Shown here one piece after another: positions 1 through 11,123 of a DNA stretch of 64,000 bases. The notes beneath the pieces are model-generated. The model made no database searches. It was not told where the DNA came from and saw only the letters and a list, made by a program, of their open reading frames with translations. This stretch comes from Lactarius indigo (lineage: Eukaryota; Basidiomycota; Agaricomycetes; Russulales; Russulaceae). The stretch spans positions 2,108,001 through 2,172,000 of the forward strand of contig JAFKAC010000005.1 in NCBI GenBank assembly GCA_025766275.1. Reading direction: 5' to 3'. Positions within the stretch are counted from its first letter, which is position 1. Every line of letters begins with the position of its first letter. Position numbers and translations under genes: made by a program.

Positions 1-736
1 AGCGGCTGGAGAGAGTAATGGCCAACCCTGTGCATAGATAGTATGACAGGCGAATTCAAACCTTTTGCCGACTACAGTGTGTTCCATGAAACAGTGTTGA
101 CATGACACTAGTTGAAGTCGGAGTGAGAGAGGAAGAGAGAAAATGAGAAGATCGTGGCGCACCTTTTTCCAGACAAACAGGCGGTCATCGGCCGACAAAG
201 GTGTATGCAATAACAAGGCCTGCAGGACAGGGGATGGAGGAGAATGTTCTGAGGCAGGACCCTTGACGACGGCCCGAAGGCGAGACCCTTGACGACAGCC
301 CGCAAGACAGAATGGAGGGGAATGTTTTGATGCGGGACCCTTGACGATGTTTCGACCGAGGTATTGTCGGCTATGGTGTAGGTGGTCGAGAACAGCCGAT
401 AACGTCGGAGCGGTTGGGCATCTGACGAGGAGAGAAGGAGCAACCAGAGGCGAGACAATGGTGGGGGAAGGAAAGAAAGCTTGTTGAAAATCGAAGCGAG
501 TGATGGGAAAAATAGACGAAACATGACTCAATGCAGATCTGGGAAGCCCAGTCACGTGTCAGGCCGACGGGTTGTCCTCTGTCTTTTTTTTGGATCCATT
601 ACGCGCTGTCCTCTCACCACCTCACCACTAGGGCTCTTCACGTCTTCACCTCTGCGACATTAACGTACAGATATGAGGGGGAAAAAAGGATAAAAACCAG
701 GTATGTCCCTACGACGACCAACTCACCTTTCAGACC
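1..736. other. Left flank of hAT element; 5' region of transposase
   Basis: No gene is recognised here. The stretch holds the left inverted arm of the hAT unit (about 109-274) followed by a short locally duplicated motif: the block around 233-270 recurs diverged at 311-348, and the word gacccttgacga occurs three times between 259 and 348. The remaining bases up to the transposase ATG at 737 are its presumed promoter. A clear TATA box was not found. Confidence 0.5.
109..274 (+). repeat. Left arm of a long inverted repeat flanking the hAT gene
   Basis: About 165 bases here match the reverse complement of 4449-4615 at roughly 75-80% by eye. The shared segment runs from the word gttgaag to cccttgacgacggcc. 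The two arms bracket the hAT transposase gene, so they are probably long (sub)terminal inverted repeats of that element, although hAT ends are usually short. No 8-base target duplication could be fixed. Confidence 0.6.
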
Positions 737-3700
737 ATGTCCTCGAACACGGAAGATCTGGGTCATGCCGTCCGACCCGATGGATCCTTGAAAGATGCCT
801 CGGAGATGACTTGGACATTCGACGCAGATGAGTCGATCCCATTTCCTTCTCAGAGCTTGGGTGGTTCTGCTGTCAGCGCTAGGCGATCAGGACGTGCTCA
901 TTGCCCATCTCGGCGAGCTCTTGAGGCAGCCGAGGCCGAGGCATCTTTGGGTTCTGCAGTGGCGAGAGGTGTCAAGCCAGGTTCTAAACGCAAGGCCCCG
1001 AGTGTGTCTACTGAAGATCGGCGCATCGCACGCAAGATCAGTGTCGATATGGACGATGCCTCATCATACGACGGCGACGACGGCGACGACGACGACGACA
1101 GTTCCGTGGTGCCAACACACGACGTGAATGATCTGTCCAATGTGCCTGACAGTGATGCTTCCATGGAGCCACAAGATGTGGGCAACCTTGCGTCCACCGG
1201 CGACTACGAGTCTATCAGGGCGATGGCAGATGCGGACCATGAGGTATGTCCCCTACTCACATCTCTGTACATATTCTCATCGATCGGTTAGGCCCTGAAC
1301 TTCAAACCGAAACAAAACCCTACGGCAGACATCCGCCTTATCTTTAATCGAAAAAAGGAGTATAAGCACCCGGTCACAGGCAAGATCTCCGATGCACACT
1401 TGTGCACGATCTGTGAGTGAGTATTTTTATTTCGTTTTCCTGTTTTCCTTCGCTGAAGTTATTTGAAGGAAGGATCTCTCGATCAACCGGAACTCGTGCA
1501 TATTGACAGGAAGCACGAGCTCTTTGCGGATGCATATTGCAAGGTAAATTACTACTCTCTATTCACGCAATCTTCTGATCCTTTTAGGCATCATGTGGAC
1601 CTGTATCGCAAACGCTGCAAAGTGCTTGGCATCCAGCCACATCCCCGCGCCCTCTCTCGCCTTCCTGCTAGTTCACGCAGCAGCAGGTACGTCGCTGCTA
1701 TCCTATATTCACTTGACGATCAGTTCATATCACGCAGCAGCAGGTACGTCGCTGCTATCTTATATTCACTACACGATCGGTTCACATTTCGTGTAGCCTC
1801 ACCCAGACAAGTTTAGATGGTGTGGTCACTCGCGAACCAAAGGTCCCTCCATTTACGACCGCAGGTTTACTCGACCACATCATCGAACTTATTGTCTGCG
1901 AAGACGAGGTGAGTGATTACGGACATTATGATGCCATATAATCTGATCTCCTTTTGCCTTCAGGCATTCTTGTTGGTTGAGCGCGGCGCTTTTCGCCGCC
2001 TCCTCAAGTTCTGTCGGCCTTCTCTTTTGGAGAAGGACATACCCTCCCGCAACACAATTCGCACTGAGGTACTTAGACGCGTTCACATCGCACAGGGAAG
2101 AATGCGCGAGAACATGAAGAGAGCCCCCGGCAAGATATCGTTCACTTTTGACGCGTGGACCTCGGAACCTGGCGACCCTTATTTATCCGTCACAGCCCAT
2201 TATATAGACACACCAGCAGATCAACCGCACATGTGGCGCCTCGGGCGTGAACAACTCATATTCGAGGAAATCAAGGGTAGGCACACGGGTAAGAATATGG
2301 CCGACATCCTGGCTCGTACGCTAGACAGCTACGGGCTTCATGGCAAGGTGACGCTTTCGTTGTCTCTCTCGTCTTGTAACTCACTCAGAACCCGCATAGA
2401 TCGGCTGGTTTACCAGTGATGGGGCAGCCGTTAATCGGACAACCATTCGCGTGCTCCAGAACAAGCTTGCTGCTACAGAAGACGGATGGAGCGCCGCGGA
2501 ACATGATATGTTGTAAGTCCTGGTACATCCAGGTATTCCCGAACGCTTTCTAATTGAACTCTCAGGTGCATGGAGCACTCGCTCCACCTCGCAGCGAAGC
2601 ACTTCATACAGAAGGTTGCGCCAGGTCTGGGCTCTGACACCATTTATAGGAACACTTTCACCGGGCCAGACCCGGAGGATCCTAATGACAATGAGGACGA
2701 GGACGAGGACGAGGAAGTCTTCGACTCAGGTAATTCACTGGGAAAAGCAGTCGCCTTGGTCAAACAGGCAAGTTCCTTCCACATCGGACTTGCGTTTGCA
2801 CTAATGTGTGTGCGTTACACTGCAGATTCGTAAATCGCCGCAGGCCAGAGCCTACTTCAGAGAGACCTGCATTCAAGTTGGGACTGTGCCCTTGGAACTT
2901 ATCATGTGGATCCGAACTCGCTGGGGATCCCTCTACAGCTTCCTCGACCGGTTTCTCAAGCTACGATTGGTACGTGTCATGTTTTCATCATCTCAATCAC
3001 TGACACCTATTTCCTACAGGGAATCGATCAATTCATTCTGCTCGCAGATGCGAACGACCAAGTCCCAAGCTTGACTGGGCAGCGGAGCTACGCCGACTTT
3101 CAGTTGACCCAGAAAGACTGGGAACGGCTCGCCAAAATCAAATATTCAATAAGAGTGTGTGTTTTTTTCTTCCAATTGTTGCCTTCTTGTTATTATTAAC
3201 GCTCCACCAGGAGCTGTCCGACGCTCAGCAGACGTTCTCGAAAGAGCACACCCCGACCGTTTGGCGTGTCCTCTCAACTTTCGAGTTTCTCATCAAAAAT
3301 TGGGAAACCATGGCCGATCACATTCAATACCGCGAGCTGAAGGACGCGCTGAACGAAGGACTCAAAAATCTTCGCAAATGGTATGCTCGTGTCGAAGGGT
3401 CACGTGTCACTTATTTCATATGTGTCGGTGAGTTCTCGCGTTTGTGCTCTTTCTTGATTTTGAGCTGACTACGCCAGTTCTCGATCCGAATCTCAAGGAT
3501 CTATATTTCCGAGTCCGATGGGATCACGAACAACATGCCGCCGCTATGAAGGAGCTTGAGGAAGTGGTACGTGATTTTTTTTAACACCCAATTGTTTTTA
3601 CCGATATTACCTTGTTAGTTCGACAAATATCATATTACTTCGGAAACTACAACGCGTGCTGAAGACACCATCGTGCCACCCACGCCTAAGCCATCGGCCC

Positions 3701-4212
3701 ATTACGGCGGTTCGTACCTTCTGGAGGCCATCAAGTTGTTCCAACAAAAAGAGAAGGCGGATGGCAATCCTCGAGACGAACTCAAGCAATACCTACAATC
3801 TGGGGTTGAGAGTGTGGACGACGTCGTTTCATGGTGGGGGGTGAGTTCTTTTATTTCTGTCCGGCGTACTTTTAACGAATGGATATAAACAAAGACCCAG
3901 AGCGATGTAAAATACCCCACACTGAAGAGGATCGCCCGGGATTACCTCCCAATCCAGGGATCCGCCACACCATCGGAACGCGCATTTAGCAGTGGGGGGA
4001 TAACCGGCTGCTCACGAAGAAACTCGCTGACCCCGGAAATATTTGAGGGGCTTCAAATACTCAAGAGCGCTTACAGGAACGGGCATATCTCTGCCGTCAC
4101 ACAGGCAGCAGAACACTTCGACGCCCTTGTACAATCATTGGACGTTGACTATGCTGGGGACACGGAGATCGACCCAATTGACGTTGACTCGATCTTGGAG
4201 TCATTACAGTGA
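737..4212 (+). CDS. hAT-superfamily transposase (multi-exon)
   Basis: This gene encodes a cut-and-paste DNA transposase of the hAT superfamily. The first exon begins at the ATG at 737 and encodes an acidic, Asp-rich N-terminus. Later exons, joined by short GT-AG introns, carry the RNase H-like core: FTFDAWTSEPGDPYLS holds the first catalytic Asp and WFTSDGAAVN the second. The insertion domain contains CMEHSLHLAAKHF and a long acidic run. The C-terminal dimerisation block is clear, with WWGTQ, YPTLKRIARDYLPIQGS and SERAFSSGG just before the stop at 4210-4212. I saw no stop or frameshift in the joined exons, so it looks capable of coding, although not every exon was joined base by base. The zinc-finger region (HLCTICE) is only partly resolved. 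One intron holds a 57-bp tandem duplication. The family assignment is firm; the exact exon set is less so. Confidence 0.85.
1674..1787 (+). repeat. 57-bp tandem duplication spanning a splice donor
   Basis: Positions 1674-1730 and 1731-1787 are tandem copies of a 57-base unit beginning cacgcagcagcaggtacg. Each copy contains the same exon end and GT donor. Use of the second donor would add 57 bases (19 codons) without changing frame, before the common acceptor at about 1797. Confidence 0.8.
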
Positions 4213-5283
4213 GATTAGAAAATAAAGCTATAGAATAAATATGATATTTAGTCCGTAGCATACTCGTCCATACGGTCCGTTTCATGTTCCACCGCTCGTT
4301 TTCTCTGAAAATATCATGATATCAGCGCCGAGTCGCCAACTTGTCTCATTTCTCTTTTCGGCCCGATTGAAGCCCCGCAACTAGCCGTCATCTCTTGTCA
4401 TCCTTTTTTCTCGTCTCCCTTTTTTTCTCGTCTCGCTCACTCTCATTCGGCCGTCGTCAAGGGTCCTGCCTCAGAACACTCCTCTCCATTCTCCGTGCTG
4501 CGGGGCCTGGTCATTGCATGTACCTTCGGCGGCTGATGACCGGCCTGCTTGTCAGAAGGTGCGCCGCGTTCTTCTCAGTTTCTCTCTCCCTGTCTTACTC
4601 CGGCTTCAACCAGCGTGCTACGTCAATGCCAACAACTCGTCACCGACCCTGCTCGTTATGGTATCTACTTGCTAGCGCTCTCTGGCTTTCTTGGGATATA
4701 TATCTCCCCTCCTTCCTCATCCCCGCTCACCCCGCTGGCGCAGCCCCCAGGGGTTCCAGGTACGTGCTTAATTCAGCACGCTTGCAGCCTCGTCGCTGAA
4801 ACTTGAGGGCCTTGTTCACGATATGAACTTGTGGCATTCCAGTGACTCCACACCTGCTTGTTAATCGGCGCTCACCCTCACACTTTCCGACCGCAATAAG
4901 GTATGTCTCGTATCTTTCGCGATTTCCTTCTAATGCGTATCACACAGGCATTCCAGCGACTTTTCTCTACCTCCAACACCTCTCTACTTCCTTTCCTCAC
5001 CGCCCACTGCCCTGTCCCCGCCGTCTTCTTCCACCTCCCCATCACATTGATCCCCCCTTTCCGACCCCTTCATTGGCGCTCAACTTTACGCTTATATCCT
5101 AGCTCAGGTGCGAACACATGTTGCCAAGGGCCAGTGGGGTCTACTGGAGTACAAGAAGAGTTGGCACGCGTGTATGAGCATGCAACGAATGGGATTTCGA
5201 GGCTTCGAGCTTCAGCTTTGAGTGACTTTACCATGTGCTGTAGTAGAATACACGATAACTGTTTCTATGATTTATACACCTCG
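4213..5283. other. Region 3' of hAT gene, no further gene
   Basis: Apart from the right inverted arm (4449-4615) I recognise nothing. Open frames over 4395-5289 are Ser/Pro/Leu-rich, have no domain-like pattern and partly overlap the repeat arm. The region may include the right end of the hAT element, but no terminal repeat or target duplication was found. Confidence 0.4.
4449..4615 (-). repeat. Right arm of the inverted repeat flanking the hAT gene
   Basis: This is the reverse-complement partner of 109-274. The best conserved stretch is the block gggtcctgcctcagaacact at 4470-4489, which matches the reverse complement of 244-263. It lies about 240 bases beyond the transposase stop codon. Confidence 0.6.
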
Positions 5284-5506
5284 ATTTAGCGTTTGGTTCG
5301 GCCTCCTGAACCAGAACCGGACCGAAAATTCCCCTTCAGGTCCGGTTCGGGGTTCACAGCCTCCCCGAACCGGCACTGGACCATTGTGAACCCTGGACCG
5401 GGGTCCGGTTCGGGGTTCGGCCAAATCCTAAACCGGACCCTCGGTCCGGTCCAGAGTTTAGCCACAAGGGGCAAAGAACCGGACTGAACCGAACTTTGAC
5501 ACCACT
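5284..5506. mobile_element. Short hAT-like, GGTTCGG-rich non-autonomous element or solo end
   Basis: This 220-base stretch is packed with copies of CCGGTTCGG, GGTCCGGTT and their complements. It ends in ttgacaccacta, whose complement TAGTGGTGTCAA resembles hAT terminal repeats. The other end (tagcgtttggttcgg) matches that terminus only loosely, so it is either a degraded MITE or one element end. Its right edge coincides exactly with the left edge of the 0.93-kb repeat that follows. Confidence 0.55.
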
Positions 5507-6436
5507 ATTCATATCACTGCTCAATAACGCTGACATCTAGTCCTCAATGAGAATGGCCTTGAGAATGGCGTCACACACGACAATGCTCGGGTAAAAAAAA
5601 GAACGAAAATACAAGGGCCCTTACTTTCTCCGTGCTTCCTTTATTCCGCGCAATGAGTATTTGAGCAGTTGCATGCTGCACTCAAGAATATCGAAGGTAT
5701 GTACTTCCGCCGCATCTGCCGTTGTTGGCGGCACGATGTATCCAAGTGAAGAGCTTCGAGCTGAAGCTTTGAGGAGCGCATGAGAGTGGGAGCGACATTT
5801 CAGCGAGTTTCACTGTAGTTGAACGATCCCGAACTTATCGAATAGTCAGTATTTTACGCAAGCTCTACTGGAGGAGCCGCGAGGTGAAGAAGCGAATGGC
5901 TGCGATTGGTTTGAGAGGTCAACTCGTGTGTGATCGGGCGCGTGTATCACGCACCGTAGCGCGGTATGCTACAAAGGCAAAGACATTTAGACACCTAATG
6001 GATAGTACATATGGGGCCCTGCATGAAGCAACGCAACATACATGCTGCCCGGGCCAGCCTTACCATCTCCAGTAATAATCGCCCTGGGAGATCAGTTCCC
6101 TTCCAGGACTTTCTCTCATACACATCAGGAAAACCCACAGCGGTAAATTGTGCACAAAATAAATAGGATAATCACGCGACATGTGTGATCACATATGTGA
6201 TATGAATGCTGCTTGGTTGGAAGGTGAAGAAGGTACATGTCTACGAGACAGCCCCGTCATAGTCAGTATTAGCCCCATGGCGAAAGTTGGTGCCTCTGAC
6301 GGAAAATGTTGGGTGTGGAATTGGAGAAGGTAGCCGTTGCGGAGGTTGGATCTCCCATTCCCCCTTGTGAGACTAGACTGACAAAGGCGGTCCTGATTGT
6401 ACTGTCGCACAGGTTGTAAGCGTTGACCTCGAGTCG
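5507..6436 (+). repeat. Copy 1 of a 0.93-kb dispersed repeat (inverted partner at 61239-62161)
   Basis: The segment from ttcatatcactgctcaataac to gttgacctcgagtc is repeated in reverse orientation at 61239-62161. The first third is about 99% identical (three differences in roughly 330 bases compared by eye); the rest has small indels and is somewhat lower. No terminal repeats, TG...CA ends or target duplications were seen, so the class of element is unknown. A short open frame (5884-6075) is shared by both copies but matches no family I know. Confidence 0.8.
5884..6075 (+). CDS. Small ORF inside the 0.93-kb repeat, unknown
   Basis: A 63-codon frame starts MKKRMAAIGLRGQLVCD and ends CCPGQPYHLQ. 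The same frame is open in copy 2 (minus strand, 61855-61595), where it continues 23 codons further upstream. The two versions differ at about five residues over the shared 63 codons. Basic residues are frequent and there is no signal peptide or membrane segment. It may simply reflect recent duplication rather than a protein-coding gene. I do not recognise it. Confidence 0.2.
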   Translation: MKKRMAAIGLRGQLVCDRARVSRTVARYATKAKTFRHLMDSTYGALHEATQHTCCPGQPYHLQ

Positions 6437-8284
6437 ACCGAATTGCGATTGCCATCCTTGTTGCTGTCGTTAGTTTTCTGAACACTGGCACTTGACGGAC
6501 TTGGAGTTTGGCTTGCGCGTTGCTCTTGCGTTCAAGTTATATGTCCGAGTTATCGTTATCGTTCTCTGACTATGCACTGGCAGCTTTTCTCCCTTATCCC
6601 CTTGCGTCGTCTGGGATTGCGCTCCTCTCCCTATCGCACGAGCTTCGTGCCCCCCCCCCCCCCCTCCCCCACAATTTAAATGAACCTCCGTGTTATGGGT
6701 TTGCGTTATTAAGACGCTCGCTGCCGTTCCAATCGTACTACGCTGGTGAGACCTTGGTGTGGCTATTTCCGCTGCGATTTTTTCCCGTTGTTTTGCACTC
6801 CACTTCTCTTGTCATCTCACCGTACAAGCAGCAGTCTGTCTTCCACACACTTTGTTCTTGCTTCCTGTACGTGCAATCTTCTGCGTTTCATCGCGTCTGT
6901 CCTTGCCTCCACTGACTATTTGCGTTTACACCCTCCCCCCCAATGAGCTTAATCCTCATCTCCCTTTTGTATCTGGCGCACGTTTCCCGAATGTTCAGCC
7001 GTTCTCTTTGCCTACGATATTATCCCATATGACCCCTGTCTCCGTTACTCCGTAGTCTTCGCATCTGCACACGCAACGAATCGGGTTTCCGACAACGTTT
7101 TTCCTCTTGCAAGGCAACATAGGCTGTGCTTCACTCGGGACACGGGATAATTCCTTGTCATGCCATCGACAACTTCTCCCTAGCATTGACAATGAGATAG
7201 GGAGAAGAGATGGCCATGGGCCAGCCTTATGAGTCATCCCCTCCAGTTTGTGTACATGGACAGGCCGAACCTCTATCTCCTGTCTTTGCTCCCTTACAAA
7301 CACCATCTTTTATCTTCGACATGGAACATAACATTTGAAACGAGACCTGTGATTCATTAAACAGGACCATCGAACAAGTCATTGTCCTCCAGCCGAGTGA
7401 AGCACGACCTAGTTTGCCCTATAAGAGAAAATATATCGAAGTGGGACTGGTCTACATGACTCCTCCACTCGTTCTACAATAGCCTGAGGGAGGTTGTCTC
7501 ACCTCAGAGGAACACATCGGCGGAGCCAAATCGACTCAAAAGGGACAACAGCCCTCGAGACAACCCCCTAGCAGATTCGTTCACAGGCACGTCGGTAGTC
7601 GGTTAAGTTCCTGACCTATGTTTTGTAGACGATGCACGGGGGGAAGACAATGGAGATTGTGTCGATGTTCCGAGTGCGAATTCTGGCAAAGGAAGGGCAA
7701 AGAGGTGCCGACTTGAGGTTTCAAAAGAGTTCACAGATTCGGTTTTGAAAGAAACCATTTTAAGATTGAGTTTTTCGAGGCCAATAAACGAGATGAGAAA
7801 ATGCCACGATGAAAGCCTGAGGCAAGGCCTGAGGGCCAAAAAAGATTACTAGTAGAAGTTCGCTATCTAGTGACCGCACAACTAATCTTCAACATGCATC
7901 AATACCTGACTGTTTCTGTCTAAGCACTTCTTTGAGGACGAGCGTCCTGTGCTATGATTCAAGGGACTCCACGCAGGTTTTCAGAACGGAATGCGGTGCT
8001 GGCTCTTCTCCTGATATGTCGCCTACCTCGCACTGGTTGGGCATCGTATACGAATTCGCATCGCGCGTAGAAGACAAACAACCTGCTCTACCAACTCGGA
8101 TGATTGGTGTACTAACGTACTGACAATGACGACTACCCAAAACATCCCTCAAATCAACCTAGTATTAGCGGATACCTCGCTTATCCTGGCTAAAGCTTAA
8201 CTCTGGGCACAGATGGCGGTCGTGGGGCAGTTTTGGGACGGGAAACTACGCTTGTAGGAAAACGCGGCAGATACGTGCAAAGGG
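6437..8284. other. Gene-poor spacer
   Basis: No recognisable gene. It contains a run of 15 C at 6650-6664. Open frames at 6508-6915, 6995-7306 and 7603-7839 have no family-like pattern. The last few hundred bases are the 3' side of the FHA gene. Confidence 0.5.
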
Positions 8285-9487
8285 TTATGCCGCTTCGTCG
8301 TGGAGGAGAACGTATTCTCTATTGGAGGTTCCAAATTTGAGCACTAGACACAAAGTCAGCACCAGGAGACTCGGGACAGCGAACGCAACGCACCGTCGCT
8401 AGCCTTCAGCTCGTAATAACGTGATGTAGGGATAGCCTCGCCGTTCACATGTGTGCCATTAGTTGATTCGAGGTCGATGACAAAAGGCCTGTGGAAAGAC
8501 ATGAAACATAAGGGTACATAACGACGAACGAGGACGCCTTACTTGATCACGGCCTTTGATCCTCCGAACTCGTCCTTCTGTTGAACCAGTCGATCTATGA
8601 AGACCGAAATGAACACACGATGCGCAGCGGCAGAGACGCAATTTACACACATTGGATCACAGCATGCTGCTTGGAGCACGACGGATGTTCGAGGGGTATG
8701 TCTGCAACCGTGCGGTCACGACCAATGAGGTACGCGCTCTGGCGATGTATATGGAGCAGCTCTGACACGACATCCTGTTATGGGCATGCACAGCCAAAAG
8801 AAAAAGGACCAGCTGCGACGCACCGGGCTGTTCCTCGCCCTTGAACACGTAGAGCCGCCACCCGACGAGGGGCTTGCGCGCCTCGGGGGGCTCGTTGTAC
8901 TTGAGCAGGGTGCTCGTCCCGTCCGCGTTCTTGACCGTGTTCGTCGCGGCCGCAAGCAGGCCCGATGGCGCAAAGTTGGGCTTTGTCTTGTCCTCTGGGG
9001 GTGGAGCTGACGCTGAGGGCGAACGGGAGCGGGAATGTGGGCGCGAGCGTCGGGGAGACGCAGAGCGCCGCGCGGATCCCCCGCGCTCTCCATCGCGCTC
9101 ACGACGATCGCGGCTATCTCGTGGGGGACGGTCTCCCCTGTCGCGGTCGCGGTCACGGTAATCCTCCCGTCTCGAGCGGTAGTTGTCGTCTGTGCGTCGA
9201 CCGTCTCTGTCGTCGTCCCTTCTACGTCTCCCATCGTCATAATCATCTCTCCTTCTCCGCCTGTCACCACCATCATCACCGTCGCCCCCACCATCCCTCC
9301 TTCTTCTGCGATCGTCGTCGTCGTCATGGTAGTCTCGCCGTCTGTCCCGCTCCGAGACTTTTCCGTCTCTATCACGGTAGCCGTCGCGTGGTCCGCGGTC
9401 TGCACCGCGCCGACTACGGTACCTATCTCTGTCCTCAAAGTCGCTGTGTCTCTTGGACGAACCAGGTGAGGGAGAGCGTTGGGGCAT
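8285..9487 (-). CDS. FHA-domain RNA-processing protein, SNIP1/DAWDLE/Pml1-like
   Basis: Five exons (9487-8824, 8761-8651, 8594-8543, 8488-8394, 8343-8285) join in frame to 326 codons plus stop. The first about 150 residues are a low-complexity Arg/Asp/Ser tract full of RDRD, RRRDD and RSRSRS, as in SR-type nuclear proteins. A linker NFAPSGLLAAATNTV leads into a forkhead-associated domain: GWRLYVFKG, HIHRQSAYLIGRDRTVADI, HPSCSKQHAVIQ and DLESTNGTHVNGEAIP, which contain the Gly-Arg, Ser-x-x-His and Asn-Gly positions expected for phosphothreonine binding. The protein ends a few residues after LKFGTSNREYVLLHDEAA. Family members act in pre-mRNA retention/splicing (RES complex) and microRNA biogenesis; in a fungus the RES role is the likelier one. 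The start ATG is the first in the frame and precedes PQRSPSP. Confidence 0.9.
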
Positions 9488-9923
9488 TTGTCAAAAAGTG
9501 GGCGGCTGAGCGGTTGTTGTTGACTGAACCGGGAGAGGCGGGGCCGTACGTTCCGGCCAGCTTTGCTGTTACGGTACCGTGACCTCAGGCTTTCGTTTTG
9601 CCTGGCTCCGAGCTTCGAGCCTCCGGGATCAAATTTGGCCCTCATATCTCGTCATCACATGCTTCTCAATATCATGTATCGCTTGTACTATTGGGCCGCC
9701 TATTCACTCACGGACGCCAGTCATGACAAACATGGCTGGAGGTTCGTTCGTATGCATCAACCCGAGCCCTCCAATCTGCCCAACATCCAACTTGCTTTTT
9801 ATATAAGCGGAAATAAGGTATACATATCGTAAACTAGTGACTGATTTACAGAGGAATTTGGTGACCACAGTACAAAGAGTTCCCAGAATAACACAACACC
9901 TTCCCCCCGAAGTACAAGGTAGT
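9488..9923. other. Spacer between FHA gene start and lipase A end
   Basis: Both neighbours are on the minus strand, so this 436-base gap holds the FHA gene promoter and the lipase A 3' end. No further coding signal was seen. Confidence 0.5.
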
Positions 9924-11123
9924 TCATGGAGTGCATTCTTGATTGCCGATGAGAATGCCATGATAGGGACCACTGTGGTCAGGTACGCTCCCATCGTTTA
10001 TATCCGGCACCGCTAGATCGCTGCATTGTGGGTCAGCGCCGTCATCAGCGCCTATGCAAGAAACATCAGCATGAAAGAGGAAACGGAGGGTGAGAACTAC
10101 TCACCGTGACAAGCGACCACACTTCCGTCCTCTTGTATGTGTATTTCCCCACTCGGGTGCCTAAACCCAAGCAGTCGGCCGGGGACAATCGGGACCATGT
10201 CGCGATTATTGTTCATCCTTGTAAAATCGGCGATTTGAGAGTCGAAGTAGGTAGCCCAGGCCGGGTTGCCAATGCGAGGCGTCCCAAATGTGACGCCGCG
10301 GACCGTCGTGCCTGCAGGAAGGTTAAGCTTCATGAAGAGCGTGTCGAGTTCCGCGAGTGCTCCGCCCAATGAGTGGCCGATCTAGCATGGGATAAGCATG
10401 ACGTTCCACTATACAACTATTGAGCGTGAAGACCTACCAGGATGACATGTGTCGATGAATTCTTGGCCATCAATCGTTTGACCTCTTTAAGGATTTGAGG
10501 TGCTGTCTTCTCGTGCTCCTTCACAAAGCCAGTGTGAACTCTGACGTCACTCGGGACATTGGGAAAGAGAACGGGGTCCAGACTTGTGAAGCGGATCCTT
10601 ATGTCAACCAGAACTGACAAGCTGCGAGAAATTAAGCCTGTGAAATTAATTTGGAGCTAGGGAAGCATACAGTTCCGACGGGTTCGTGCCTTGGTGGGCT
10701 ACGACTACTGCAGACTGGGCAGGCCAGAATCCGACATAGACTAGGATTATTGATCAGGCTCCAGAAGTCTGTAGTGGGGTAACAAGGTGAAAGTGGTGCT
10801 TACAATACTGCGTAGCATCACCATCTCCGCCTGTCAGGGTTGGCGTAAAGTCAGGAACGGTGCTACAAGCATCTAATATGGCCTTGTCACTAAGTCTGCA
10901 GAAGTTGTGGGGGGCGTGAAAAGTACTAACCGCCACATTTCCAGCCAACGATTTTGTTGGATGGGCAGTACGCAGCTCGGGCAAATTGGACATATGGTAC
11001 AAACTCAGCATACTGACTGCTGGTAAGCGGGGTCACACCGCCCTGGCTTATGTTAAAGGGCTGCTGGAAGTGGTTTGCGATGGCCGCGGCGACGGAAAGC
11101 AGCGGATTGAAAAGTGTCCACAT
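9924..11123 (-). CDS. Secreted class 3 (fungal) lipase A
   Basis: This encodes an extracellular alpha/beta-hydrolase cleaving acylglycerols. The ATG at 11123 was chosen because it gives a hydrophobic signal peptide (MWTLFNPLLSVAAAIANHF) that aligns with the paralogue at 16369-17591. About six exons give roughly 300 residues. Landmarks in order are EFVPYVQFARAAYC, FYVGFWPAQSAVVVAHQGT (oxyanion region), IGHSLGGALAELDTLFM (nucleophile Ser in GHSLG), VTFGTPRIGNPAW, MNNNRDMVPIVPG (likely catalytic Asp) and GPYHGILIGNQECTP at the end, with the likely catalytic His in YHG. The terminal exon ends with TGA at 9924-9926. Intron positions match lipase B. A TATA-like tataataa lies about 50 bases upstream of the ATG. 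It appears intact. Confidence 0.92.

Noticed and set aside
481..791. Small open frames at the left edge, many with TTG or GTG starts
   Set aside because: Non-ATG starts, low-complexity content, overlap with repeat arms and the hAT 5' region.
1071..1102. Short tandem cgacgacgg repeats and other simple repeats (41822-41842, 6650-6664) as CRISPR-like or regulatory arrays
   Set aside because: Simple-sequence tracts; CRISPR is not expected in a fungus and there are no spacers.
5507..6436. 0.93-kb repeat as a solo LTR
   Set aside because: No TG...CA ends, primer site, or 5-base target duplication at either copy.
8716..9645. Long open frames on both strands (8716-9645 minus, 8965-9582 plus, 9035-9469 plus)
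   Set aside because: They are alternative readings of the Arg/Asp repeat tract of the FHA gene; only the chosen frame leads into a conserved domain.
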